Of a DNA stretch of 5,543 nucleotides, positions 1-5,543 are shown piece after piece. The translations under genes were made by a program, and so were the position numbers. Position 1 is the first letter of the stretch. Every line of letters begins with the position of its first letter. Where the stretch lies: contig JAGRMP010000233.1 of the NCBI GenBank assembly GCA_020441225.1, forward strand, positions 1-5,543, written 5' to 3'. The notes under the pieces were generated by a model. It saw nothing but the letters and a program-made list of their open reading frames with translations. It did not search any database and was not told the origin of the DNA. The stretch comes from Maritimibacter sp. (lineage in GTDB: Bacteria; Pseudomonadota; Alphaproteobacteria; Rhodobacterales; Rhodobacteraceae).

Positions 1-1015
1 CGAGAGCGAGTTCTCGGCCCCCTCCGTCGTGCTCGGGGCCGCCGCCGCGCGCGCGCGCGCCTACACGGCCTCTGCCTCGCAGGGCATCCTGCTGATTATC
101 GAGGTGATGTTCAACATCGCCGGGCTCCGCATTCCGCTGGTGATGACCATCGCCAACCGCGCCGTCGGCGGGCCGCTCAACATCTGGAACGACCAGTCCG
201 ACACCATGGCGGTGCGCGACGCGGGCTGGATCCAGCTCCACTGCATTTCCAACCAGGAAGCGGTCGACACCACGATCCAGGCGTTCCGCATCGCCCAGGA
301 AACCGAGCTGCCGGTGGCGGTGAACATGGACGGTTTTGTCCTCACCCACACGATGGAAGTGATCGACATGCCGAGCCAGGCCGATGTCGACAAGTTCCTG
401 CCGCCCTTCGAATTCGCCCGCCAGCTCGACCCGGCGCGGCCCGCGTCGATGGGCACGCTGGTCGACCCGAACTGGTTCCCCGAAGTGCGCCATTCGCACC
501 ATTCGGCGATGGGCAAGGCGCTGCCCAAGATCGAGGAGATCGACAAGCTTTTCGCCAAGCAGTTCGGCCGCGCCTCGGGCGGGTTGCTCACCGTCGAGGG
601 CGACAAGAAGGCCAAGGTGGCGATCCTCGCCATGGGCTCTGTCGTCGGCACGATGATGGCGGGTTACGACGCCTTCAAGGACGAGGTCGGCCCGGCCCGG
701 ATCGTCAAGCTGCGGGCCTACCGGCCGTTCCCGGCCAAGGCGCTGCGCGATGCGTTGAAAGGCGTCGAGAAGCTGGTGGTCATCGACCGCGCGATCTCGC
801 CGGGTCTCGGCGGCGTGCTCGGCACCGAGGTTTCGGCCGTGCTGTCGACCATGGATAACGCGCCCAAGGTCTACAACTACGCCCTTGGCCTCGGGGGGCG
901 CGACATCCAGGCGTCGATGTACAAGGACCTGCTCGAGGCAATCGCGAAGCCGAAAGCACCGCGGTTCTCGATCTTCGATGTCGATCTGAACAAACTGCCC
1001 CCGGAGGACAGGTAA
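1..1015 (+). CDS. porA: Pyruvate:ferredoxin oxidoreductase alpha subunit (PorA), 5'-truncated
   Basis: This subunit, with beta, catalyses pyruvate + CoA + oxidised ferredoxin to acetyl-CoA + CO2 + reduced ferredoxin in the cytoplasm. The frame is open from base 2, giving 337 visible residues before TAA; by comparison with the family roughly 50-60 N-terminal residues lie outside the window. Visible residue 3, the Glu of ESEFSA, aligns with the family's ESEHSA and is probably the glutamate that activates thiamine diphosphate. R53 in NRAVGG matches the conserved substrate-site arginine region. Other PorA signatures are SQG (26-28), NIWNDQSD (60-67) and DGFVLTHT (110-117). Residues 1 to about 170 form the pyrimidine-binding domain and about 200-320 the transketolase C-like domain (VAILAMGS, RPFPAKAL). 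The stop overlaps the porB start as TAATG, so translation is probably coupled. Pyruvate is the favoured substrate from motif similarity, but a related 2-oxoacid cannot be excluded. Confidence 0.93.
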   Translation, partial: ESEFSAPSVVLGAAAARARAYTASASQGILLIIEVMFNIAGLRIPLVMTIANRAVGGPLNIWNDQSDTMAVRDAGWIQLHCISNQEAVDTTIQAFRIAQETELPVAVNMDGFVLTHTMEVIDMPSQADVDKFLPPFEFARQLDPARPASMGTLVDPNWFPEVRHSHHSAMGKALPKIEEIDKLFAKQFGRASGGLLTVEGDKKAKVAILAMGSVVGTMMAGYDAFKDEVGPARIVKLRAYRPFPAKALRDALKGVEKLVVIDRAISPGLGGVLGTEVSAVLSTMDNAPKVYNYALGLGGRDIQASMYKDLLEAIAKPKAPRFSIFDVDLNKLPPEDR

Positions 1016-2091
1016 TGGCCACACATCCCGACAATTCCAAGCGCCTGAGCGAGCTCAGGATGAAACATGGCCGCCCGCCCGCAGCGCCGGGCGAGCCCAG
1101 GGCAACGGTCGCCGAACCCTCGCTGCGCGAGCAGCAACCGCGCTTCCGCGGCCTCGAAAGCGGCCACCGCGCCTGCCAGGGCTGCGGCGAAGCCCTCGCC
1201 GCGCGGCTGGTGATGGAAAGCGCCGGTCCCGACGTGATGGTGGCCAATGCCACAGGGTGTCTCGAGGTGTTTTCGACCCCGTGGCCGCAAACCGCCTGGC
1301 GGGTGCCGTGGATCCATTCGCTGTTCGAAAACGCCTCGGCGGTCGCCTCCGGGATGGAAGCGGCGATGAAGGCCAAAGGCAAGAACACCAAGGTGCTCAG
1401 CTTCGGCGGCGACGGCGCCACCTACGACATCGGTTTCCAGTCGCTGTCGGGGATGCTGGAGCGCCATCACAACGTGCTCTATGTCACCTATGACAACGAA
1501 GCCTACATGAACACCGGTATCCAGCGCTCGTCCTCGACGCCGCACGCGGCCTCGACCACGACCAGCCCGGCCGGCTCCGAGCGGATGGGCAAACGGCACC
1601 TGAAGAAGGATCTGCTGTCGATCGTGGCCGCCCACCACATTCCCTATGCCGCATCAGCTTCGGTAGCCTACCCTGCTGATCTCCAAAGGAAAGTGCGCTA
1701 CGCGATGGGGGTGGAAGGGCCGACCTTCCTGGTCATCCACTCGCCCTGTCCGCTCGGCTGGCGCCACGATTCGGCGCTGACCATCGAAGTCGCGCGGCGC
1801 GCGGTCGAATGCGGGCTGTTCCCGCTGGTGGAGCTGGAGCGCGGCGCGCTCACCAACATTATGCCGATCCGCGAGCCCCGGCCCGTCGCCGATTATCTCA
1901 AACTGCAGGGGCGGTTCACGCATCTGTTCAAGAAGGGCGACTACCGGGCGGCCGAGGAGCTCGACCACCTGCAGGCGCTCGCCGATCACAACATCGCCAC
2001 TTACGGCCTGCGCGGCGAAGGGCTCGACCGGATGGACACCACCGGCATCGCCCAGGTCAAGCGCGGCGGCCCGCTGGCGGGGAGGAACTGA
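1015..2091 (+). CDS. porB: Pyruvate:ferredoxin oxidoreductase beta subunit (PorB), TPP and [4Fe-4S] binding
   Basis: This is the 358-residue beta subunit that binds the thiamine diphosphate pyrophosphate and the proximal [4Fe-4S] cluster. Four cysteines fit the family's cluster ligands: C54 and C57 in HRACQGCGEAL, C82 in NATGCLEVF and C245 in HSPCPLGW. The TPP/Mg motif starts at GDG (132-134) and ends at N161 in YDNEAYMNTGIQ. The stretch YMNTGIQRSSSTP followed by TTTSPAG is typical of pyruvate-type enzymes rather than 2-oxoglutarate or indolepyruvate types. The start ATG overlaps the porA stop, with GGAGG at 1003-1007 seven bases upstream. About 45 residues precede the cluster motif, somewhat longer than the usual PorB N-terminus; this Pro/Arg-rich stretch has no motif I recognise. 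The gene ends one base before the next ATG, so it belongs to the same operon. Confidence 0.95.
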   Translation: MATHPDNSKRLSELRMKHGRPPAAPGEPRATVAEPSLREQQPRFRGLESGHRACQGCGEALAARLVMESAGPDVMVANATGCLEVFSTPWPQTAWRVPWIHSLFENASAVASGMEAAMKAKGKNTKVLSFGGDGATYDIGFQSLSGMLERHHNVLYVTYDNEAYMNTGIQRSSSTPHAASTTTSPAGSERMGKRHLKKDLLSIVAAHHIPYAASASVAYPADLQRKVRYAMGVEGPTFLVIHSPCPLGWRHDSALTIEVARRAVECGLFPLVELERGALTNIMPIREPRPVADYLKLQGRFTHLFKKGDYRAAEELDHLQALADHNIATYGLRGEGLDRMDTTGIAQVKRGGPLAGRN

Positions 2092-2092
2092 C

Positions 2093-3790
2093 ATGGGTGA
2101 AATGACACGCGGCCAATATGCCGATGCGGGCACTTCGCTCGCGTTCAAGACCGGCAACTGGCGCTCGACCCAGCGCCCGGTGCATGTCCACGCCAAGGCG
2201 CCCTGCCATGCCACCTGCCCGGCAGGCGAAGACCAGCAGGCCTGGTTCGCGCTCCTGCAGGAAGGGCGGCCGGAGGAGGCCTGGACATCGCTGGTCGCCG
2301 CCAACCCGATGCCGGGCGTGACCGGGCGGGTCTGCCCGCACCCCTGCGAGACCGCCTGCAACCGGGTGCATCTCGACGGCGCGCTGGCGATCCACAATGT
2401 CGAGCGCTGGCTCGGCGACGAGGCGGTGCGGCTGGGCTGGGACTATCCCGTAGACGCGCCCGCCAAGGACGCCAAGACCGTCGCCATCGTCGGCGCCGGG
2501 CCGGCGGGGATCTCGGCCGCCTACCATTGCGTCCGGCTCGGGCTCAAGGCCGAGATCTTCGAAGCGTTGCCCGAGGCGGGCGGCCTGTTGCGTTCGGCGA
2601 TCCCGCCGACCCGGCTGCCGCGCGAGGCGCTCAACGCCGAGCTCAACCGGGTGCTCGATCTGCCCGGCGTCACCCTCAACCTGCGCCAGCGGCTGGGACG
2701 CGACGTGACCGTGGAGGGCCTCAAGGCGCAATATGCCGCCGTGCTGCTCTCGCCCGGCTGCGAAAAGCCCAAGCCCTGGAGCGTGAAGGGGGCGGTGCCG
2801 GCGGATCTGCACGAGGGGCTCGCACTGCTGCGCGACTTCATGGACCACGGCGCTTTGCCGGAAGCGGCGAAGGGCGACGTGATCGTCCACGGCGGCGGCA
2901 ACACCGCGATGGACATCTGCCGGATCATGAAACGCGCCGGCGCCAAGTCGGTGACGCTCATCACCGCGTCCGGTCTGCCGGGCCCGGACACGGCGCCCGA
3001 CGATCTCATCAACGTCGTCCCGCGCGAGCTGGAAGAGGCGCTGGAAGAGGGGATCGAGGTGATCGACCACGCCACCGTCTCGCGGCTGATCATGAAAGGC
3101 AGCCGGGTGACCGGGGTCGAGATCATCGCGCTCAAGAAAGAGCCGGGCAAGGACGGGCGCAAGCGCCGGGTCGAGTTCGAGGGCACCGAACGGGTGGTCT
3201 CGGTCGACATGGTGGTGCCCTGCGTCGGCGAACAGGTGGACCCCGAAGGCTACGAGGGGCTGCTCGACGGGGCCTATTTCTGGCCCGACAACCCGGGCGG
3301 GCGGGTTGCCGACCGGGTCTATGCCATGGGCGACGCGCGCGGCAACCGCGGCACGGTGGCGGCGGCGATCGGCGACGGGCGGATCGCGGCGGAATGGGCG
3401 GCGGCGGAACTCCGCGGCGACGAGGACCCGGCCGACGACGACCGCGAGACGCTGCTGGTCGACAAGCTCAACACCGCCTATTACCCGGGCGCGAGCCGCA
3501 CGCTGGTGGCGAAGCTCCCGGTTTCGGAGCGCACCTTCGAGGCCGAAATCGAGGGGCCCATCAGCCGCTCCGAAGCGCTTGCCGAGGCGCAGCGCTGCCT
3601 GTCCTGCGGCAATTGCCTCGCCTGCGACAATTGCTGGACGATGTGCCCCGACAACGCGGTGATCAAGACGACCGAGCTCGCCATGGACGGCTCGCATTAC
3701 GTCTTCGACTACGATTACTGCAAGGGATGCGGGCTGTGCACCCATGAATGCCCGACGGGCTATATCCAGAGCGTGCCGGAAACGAGCTGA
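2093..3790 (+). CDS. GltD-like FAD/NAD(P) oxidoreductase fused to a C-terminal 2[4Fe-4S] ferredoxin domain
   Basis: This 565-residue flavoprotein belongs to the glutamate synthase small-subunit-like family (GltD/NfnB/PreT). The N-terminal cluster domain has C38, C42, C81, C85 and C89 (PCHATCPAG; GRVCPHPCETACNR). The FAD dinucleotide motif is GAGPAG (134-139), the NAD(P) motif is GGGNTAMD (267-274), and the FAD-closing GDARGN begins at 413. The C-terminus adds a bacterial-type dicluster ferredoxin: C508, C511, C514, C518-P and C543, C546, C549, C553-P, preceded by C502 and C505. It starts one base after porB with GGAGG at 2081-2085, and a terminator follows it. By context it probably carries electrons between PorAB and NAD(P), its ferredoxin domain standing in for the separate delta subunit (PorD). 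That role is inference; it is unlikely to be a true glutamate synthase subunit because no large subunit (gltB) is adjacent. NADH versus NADPH use cannot be judged from what I see. Confidence 0.9.
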   Translation: MGEMTRGQYADAGTSLAFKTGNWRSTQRPVHVHAKAPCHATCPAGEDQQAWFALLQEGRPEEAWTSLVAANPMPGVTGRVCPHPCETACNRVHLDGALAIHNVERWLGDEAVRLGWDYPVDAPAKDAKTVAIVGAGPAGISAAYHCVRLGLKAEIFEALPEAGGLLRSAIPPTRLPREALNAELNRVLDLPGVTLNLRQRLGRDVTVEGLKAQYAAVLLSPGCEKPKPWSVKGAVPADLHEGLALLRDFMDHGALPEAAKGDVIVHGGGNTAMDICRIMKRAGAKSVTLITASGLPGPDTAPDDLINVVPRELEEALEEGIEVIDHATVSRLIMKGSRVTGVEIIALKKEPGKDGRKRRVEFEGTERVVSVDMVVPCVGEQVDPEGYEGLLDGAYFWPDNPGGRVADRVYAMGDARGNRGTVAAAIGDGRIAAEWAAAELRGDEDPADDDRETLLVDKLNTAYYPGASRTLVAKLPVSERTFEAEIEGPISRSEALAEAQRCLSCGNCLACDNCWTMCPDNAVIKTTELAMDGSHYVFDYDYCKGCGLCTHECPTGYIQSVPETS

Positions 3791-3812
3791 GACGCGGGAA
3801 AGCACCACCGGG

Positions 3813-3844
3813 AAGGGCCGGGCAGTCAGTCCCGGCCCTTTTCC
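3813..3844 (+). terminator. Intrinsic terminator of the por operon
   Basis: A perfect 10-bp stem (AAGGGCCGGG at 3813-3822, CCCGGCCCTT at 3831-3840) encloses an 8-nt loop and runs into TTTTCC. The four-T run at 3839-3842 overlaps the stem base. It begins 22 nt after the flavoprotein stop and separates the por operon from cbbY. Confidence 0.85.
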
Positions 3845-3859
3845 GTTCCGGAGAAGGCA

Positions 3860-3989
3860 CGCCTGCGGCGGGCCGGGTTTCGCCTGCGGCGGGCGGGGGG
3901 CTCCGCCTGCGGCGGAGCGGGGCGCGCCTGCGGCGCGGATCTTGCTTTCGCCGCCTGCGGCGGGCGGGGCCGGGGGCTGCGCCCCCGGC
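3860..3989. repeat. Cluster of six short TGC-loop palindromes
   Basis: Five copies of CGCCTGCGGCG begin at 3860, 3881, 3904, 3925 and 3952, spaced 21, 23, 21 and 27 bases apart. A sixth element at 3969-3989 keeps the TGC loop but has a different 9-bp stem (GCCGGGGGC / GCCCCCGGC). Flanking bases lengthen the arms differently in each copy: CTCCGCC/GGCGGAG at 3901-3917, CGCGCC/GGCGCG at 3923-3937, and CCGCC/GGCGG at 3951-3963. The loop is thus constant while the stems vary and remain paired. The cluster lies in the gap after the por terminator and before cbbY, and no convincing ORF covers it. Its role is unknown; it could be a mobile palindromic repeat family, an mRNA-stabilising or protein-binding element, or simple GC-rich expansion. 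Confidence 0.75.
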
Positions 3990-4080
3990 GGGTCCGGCCC
4001 GGCCGGCGCGCGGAGCATTTGGCGGCGCGCGATTTTCGGGCTAGGGGAGGGCAGGCGCAGACCCACGGGCGCGCGGCAGC

Positions 4081-4090
4081 GAGGAGGAGG
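4081..4090 (+). promoter_or_regulatory. Ribosome-binding site that fixes the cbbY start
   Basis: The purine run GAGGAGGAGG contains strong Shine-Dalgarno matches and ends seven bases before the ATG at 4098. The reading frame stays open upstream into the por operon, so this site is the main reason for choosing 4098 as the start. Confidence 0.8.
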
Positions 4091-4097
4091 ACCGGAT

Positions 4098-4823
4098 ATG
4101 GCGCAACGCTCTTCGACGGGGGCGTCGTGGGCGCCCGCGCTCGCCGCCCTGATCTTCGACGTCGACGGCACGCTCGCCGAGACCGAGGAGCTGCACCGCC
4201 AGGCCTATAACGAGACCTTCGCGGCCGCCGGGCTCGACTGGTACTGGAGCCGCGACGACTACCACTGGCTGCACCGGACGACGGGCGGCAAGGAGCGGAT
4301 GCGGCATTACCGCGACAGCCGGGGCGACAGCGCGCCGACGGTGGCCGAGATCACGGACATCTACGCCCGCAAGACCGTGCGCTACGGTGCGCTCGTGGCG
4401 GGCGGGGGCCTGACCCTGCGTCCGGGGGTGCGCGAGCTGGTTGCCGCGGCCAGGGCGGCGGGGCTCAAGCTCGGTGTTGCCACGACCACCGGCAACCCGA
4501 ATGTCGACGCGCTCTGCCGCGCCTGCTGGGGCGTGCCGGCGGCCGAAATCTTCGACGCGATCGTCGCGGGCGACGATGTGCCGAACAAGAAACCCGCGCC
4601 CGACGCCTACCTGCGGGTGCTGTCCCTCCTGGGGGTGGAGGCAGGCGCGGCTGTCGCCTTCGAGGACAGCCGCAACGGGCTCGTCTCTGCGCTGGGTGCC
4701 GGCCTGCGGGTGGTGGTCACGCCCTCGCTCTACACCGGCGACGAAGACTTCACCGGCGCGGCCCATGTTCTGCCCGATCTCGCGGCCGAAGCGCTGCCCA
4801 CGGACCTCGGCCTGCCGTCCTGA
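4098..4823 (+). CDS. cbbY: CbbY-type HAD phosphatase (xylulose-1,5-bisphosphate phosphatase)
   Basis: This 241-residue cytoplasmic HAD-superfamily hydrolase has the CbbY signature. Motif I is [14 protein letters not shown], with nucleophile D21 and acid/base D23. The cap domain (about 33-105) contains TTGGKER at 61-67, which in CbbY contributes to substrate recognition. Motif II lies in VATTTG (127-132), motif III is the lysine in NKKPAPD (163-169), and motif IV is E189-D190 in FEDS. CbbY of Rhodobacter sphaeroides dephosphorylates xylulose-1,5-bisphosphate, an inhibitory Rubisco misfire product, to xylulose-5-phosphate, and this protein reads as a close homologue. About 16 residues precede the hydrophobic strand into motif I, slightly longer than usual, but the ATG has the better ribosome-binding site. 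Unlike the classical arrangement, no cbb operon gene flanks it. It lies behind a terminator, so it needs its own promoter, which I could not identify. A broader sugar-phosphatase role remains possible. Confidence 0.92.
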   Translation: MAQRSSTGASWAPALAALIFDVDGTLAETEELHRQAYNETFAAAGLDWYWSRDDYHWLHRTTGGKERMRHYRDSRGDSAPTVAEITDIYARKTVRYGALVAGGGLTLRPGVRELVAAARAAGLKLGVATTTGNPNVDALCRACWGVPAAEIFDAIVAGDDVPNKKPAPDAYLRVLSLLGVEAGAAVAFEDSRNGLVSALGAGLRVVVTPSLYTGDEDFTGAAHVLPDLAAEALPTDLGLPS

Positions 4824-4859
4824 AGGTGCCGGATCGCGCGCCGGACGGCGGATGCGTGG

Positions 4860-4878
4860 CGGGCAGGGCCCATGCCCG
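4860..4878 (+). terminator. Possible weak terminator hairpin after cbbY
   Basis: CGGGCA (4860-4865) pairs with TGCCCG (4873-4878) around a 7-nt loop, 36 bases after the cbbY stop. There is no T-run after it, so intrinsic termination is doubtful. It could be Rho-dependent or a chance GC-rich fold. Confidence 0.25.
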
Positions 4879-4993
4879 GCCCCCCAAGTGCAGCAAGATC
4901 ATCCATGTAATCGGCCAGATCTCGTCTTCCAAACGCACAGCATTTCGGCACAATGCCCCTTGGAGGACAGAACTACCCTGGTTTTGGAGCCCG

Positions 4994-5010
4994 CCATCCG
5001 GGCCGGACGG
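4994..5010. promoter_or_regulatory. Candidate operator palindrome upstream of chvE
   Basis: CCaTCCGGgCCGGAcGG is a 17-base palindrome centred on position 5002 with a single mismatched pair (4996/5008). It sits about 15 bases before TAGATT, where an activator or repressor site would be expected. Sugar-importer operons of this type are usually controlled by sugar-responsive regulators, but I cannot match this site to a named one, and GC-rich DNA yields such palindromes by chance. Confidence 0.3.
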
Positions 5011-5043
5011 GGAGGAGGAAAGTCTAGATTTCGAGCCGAACGG

Positions 5044-5067
5044 GCCCGCCGGAATTGCACGGCGGGC
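5044..5067 (+). other. Hairpin with 8-bp stem in the putative chvE leader
   Basis: GCCCGCCG (5044-5051) and CGGCGGGC (5060-5067) are perfectly complementary around the 8-nt loop GAATTGCA. A purine-rich GGAGGAG follows at 5071-5077. No T-run follows, so it is not an obvious terminator. If transcription starts upstream, it would be a stable element in the 5' leader, about 125 bases before the chvE start. Confidence 0.45.
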
Positions 5068-5167
5068 AACGGAGGAGTTGTGCCGGTCCGCCGGCGCCGT
5101 GGCGCCCGAAATCCGCGATCCCCTGACCGGCGTTCCGGCTGAACCCTTTTGCAAACCCGCACCGGGA

Positions 5168-5186
5168 GGTGCGCTAGCACCGGAGG
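5168..5186 (+). promoter_or_regulatory. Hairpin next to the chvE ribosome-binding site
   Basis: GGTGC (5168-5172) pairs with GCACC (5177-5181) around the loop GCTA, and the Shine-Dalgarno GGAGG (5182-5186) begins at the next base. The spacing from GGAGG to the ATG at 5192 is five bases. The ribosome-binding site supports the start strongly; a regulatory role for the hairpin is speculative. Confidence 0.45.
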
Positions 5187-5191
5187 ATCAT

Positions 5192-5543
5192 ATGCTAGGA
5201 TTCAAGAAACTCGGAACGTCGCTCGTCGCGGGCGCCGTGGCCGCGACCATGACGCTGGCGGCCGCGCCCGCGAGCGCCGATGGCTATGTCGGGATCTCGA
5301 TGCCGACCAAGTCGTCGTCGCGCTGGATCTCGGACGGCAACAGCATGGTGGAACAGTTCCAGGCTGCGGGCTACGAGACCGACCTGCAATATGCCGAAGA
5401 CGATATCGCCAACCAGCTCCAGCAGATCGAAACCATGATGCTCAAGGGCGTCAACGTGCTGGTCATCGGCGCCATCGACGGCACCACGCTCTCGGCCGCG
5501 CTCGAAAACGCCGCCGCTTCGGGGATCAAGGTCATCGCCTATG
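5192..5543 (+). CDS. chvE: ChvE-type monosaccharide ABC transporter substrate-binding protein, 3'-truncated
   Basis: The first 117 residues of a periplasmic sugar-binding protein are present; the family is about 350 residues long, so two thirds lie beyond the window. Residues 1-29 are a Sec signal peptide: positively charged FKK at 4-6, a hydrophobic stretch to about 24, and an ASA cleavage site before D30. The mature start ([15 protein letters not shown]), then [16 protein letters not shown] and [16 protein letters not shown], match the ChvE/multiple monosaccharide-binding family of periplasmic binding protein cluster B. ChvE captures aldoses such as galactose, glucose, arabinose and xylose and delivers them to an ATPase-permease pair (GguAB); in Agrobacterium it also signals to VirA, which need not apply here. 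The ATG at 5192 is chosen for its ribosome-binding site and because it places the signal peptide correctly. The sugar preference cannot be told from this fragment. The ATPase and permease genes are expected downstream. Confidence 0.9.
   Translation, partial: MLGFKKLGTSLVAGAVAATMTLAAAPASADGYVGISMPTKSSSRWISDGNSMVEQFQAAGYETDLQYAEDDIANQLQQIETMMLKGVNVLVIGAIDGTTLSAALENAAASGIKVIAY

Larger units (their letters stand above)
4824..5191. other. Intergenic region upstream of chvE
   Basis: This 368-bp stretch holds no gene I can support. The first 60 bases are GC-rich with a weak hairpin. An A/T-richer patch spans about 4886-4990. After that come an operator-like palindrome, a hairpin with an 8-bp stem, and a small hairpin next to the chvE ribosome-binding site, each listed separately. 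I found no well-matched -35/-10 pair. TAGATT at 5025-5030 could serve as a -10 but has no recognisable -35 partner. Confidence 0.6.

Noticed and set aside
877..1638. Minus-strand open frame of 253 residues across porA and porB
   Set aside because: It is a codon-bias shadow of two genes with clear family motifs; no domain is recognisable.
3860..3989. CRISPR array
   Set aside because: The repeats are only 11 bases, the gaps between them are 10-16 bases and GC-rich like the repeats, and there are no cas genes.
4019..4046. cbbY promoter with TTGGCG as -35 and CTAGGG or TAGGGG as -10
   Set aside because: The -10 match is too poor to support; it was noted only because cbbY should have a promoter in this gap.
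3744..4097. Upstream extension of the cbbY frame into the flavoprotein gene
   Set aside because: The added residues come from the flavoprotein gene in another frame, the terminator and the palindromes. The ATG at 4098 has a strong ribosome-binding site and gives the usual CbbY length.
2057..4171. 704-residue open frame on the minus strand, opposite the flavoprotein gene
   Set aside because: It is a mirror of a well-supported gene in high-GC DNA, reads as low-complexity Arg/Ala/Gly/His-rich protein with no recognisable domain, and crosses the terminator and the repeat array.
5015..5024. GAGGAAAGTC, resembling the conserved start of RNase P RNA
   Set aside because: The following bases do not continue the RNase P core, and no matching 3' conserved segment lies in the gap, so it is probably chance in purine-rich DNA.
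5044..5059. Sigma-54 promoter suggested by TTGCA at 5055-5059
   Set aside because: The position of the -24 element reads GCCCGCC and lacks the required GG dinucleotide.
4441..5142. Plus-strand open frame overlapping cbbY and the following gap
   Set aside because: It is an Arg/Pro/Ser-rich shadow of cbbY in another frame and has no motif.
5078..5191. In-frame TTG start extending ChvE by 38 residues
   Set aside because: It would bury the signal peptide, whereas the ATG at 5192 has a good ribosome-binding site and a normal signal sequence.

Overview
The window is high-GC DNA, dense in plus-strand genes, that looks like an alphaproteobacterium, most likely Rhodobacterales. That assignment is inference. 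It rests on the CbbY protein, which from memory closely resembles the one of Rhodobacter sphaeroides, on a ChvE-type sugar-binding protein, and on the GC-rich intergenic DNA. No taxonomic marker is present.

Region 1 (1-3844) is the 3' part of an operon for a pyruvate-type 2-oxoacid:ferredoxin oxidoreductase. It holds the alpha subunit (5'-truncated by the window edge), the beta subunit with thiamine diphosphate and [4Fe-4S] ligands, and a GltD-like FAD/NAD(P) flavoprotein with a C-terminal two-cluster ferredoxin domain. The genes touch or nearly touch (TAATG overlap, then a 1-nt gap), and a strong intrinsic terminator lies 22 nt after the last stop. The likely joint job is CoA-dependent oxidative decarboxylation of pyruvate to acetyl-CoA, with electrons passing through the fused ferredoxin domain and flavin to NAD(P). 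The gamma subunit is not here and would be expected upstream.

Region 2 (3845-4097) is a very GC-rich gap. It contains six small palindromes that share a TGC loop and have different but self-complementary arms.

Region 3 (4098-4823) is cbbY, a HAD-family phosphatase that by homology removes xylulose-1,5-bisphosphate, a Rubisco inhibitor. No other Calvin-cycle gene is visible.

Region 4 (4824-5191) is a 368-bp gap with an A/T-richer patch, an operator-like palindrome and two hairpins, the second just upstream of the chvE ribosome-binding site.

Region 5 (5192-5543) is the 5' part of chvE, the periplasmic binding protein of a monosaccharide ABC importer. It has a clear signal peptide and runs off the window.

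I saw no RNA gene, CRISPR array, insertion sequence or phage gene. The gene families are all known. The points most worth a second look are the flavoprotein-ferredoxin partner of the oxidoreductase, the TGC-loop palindrome array, and the structured leader of chvE.
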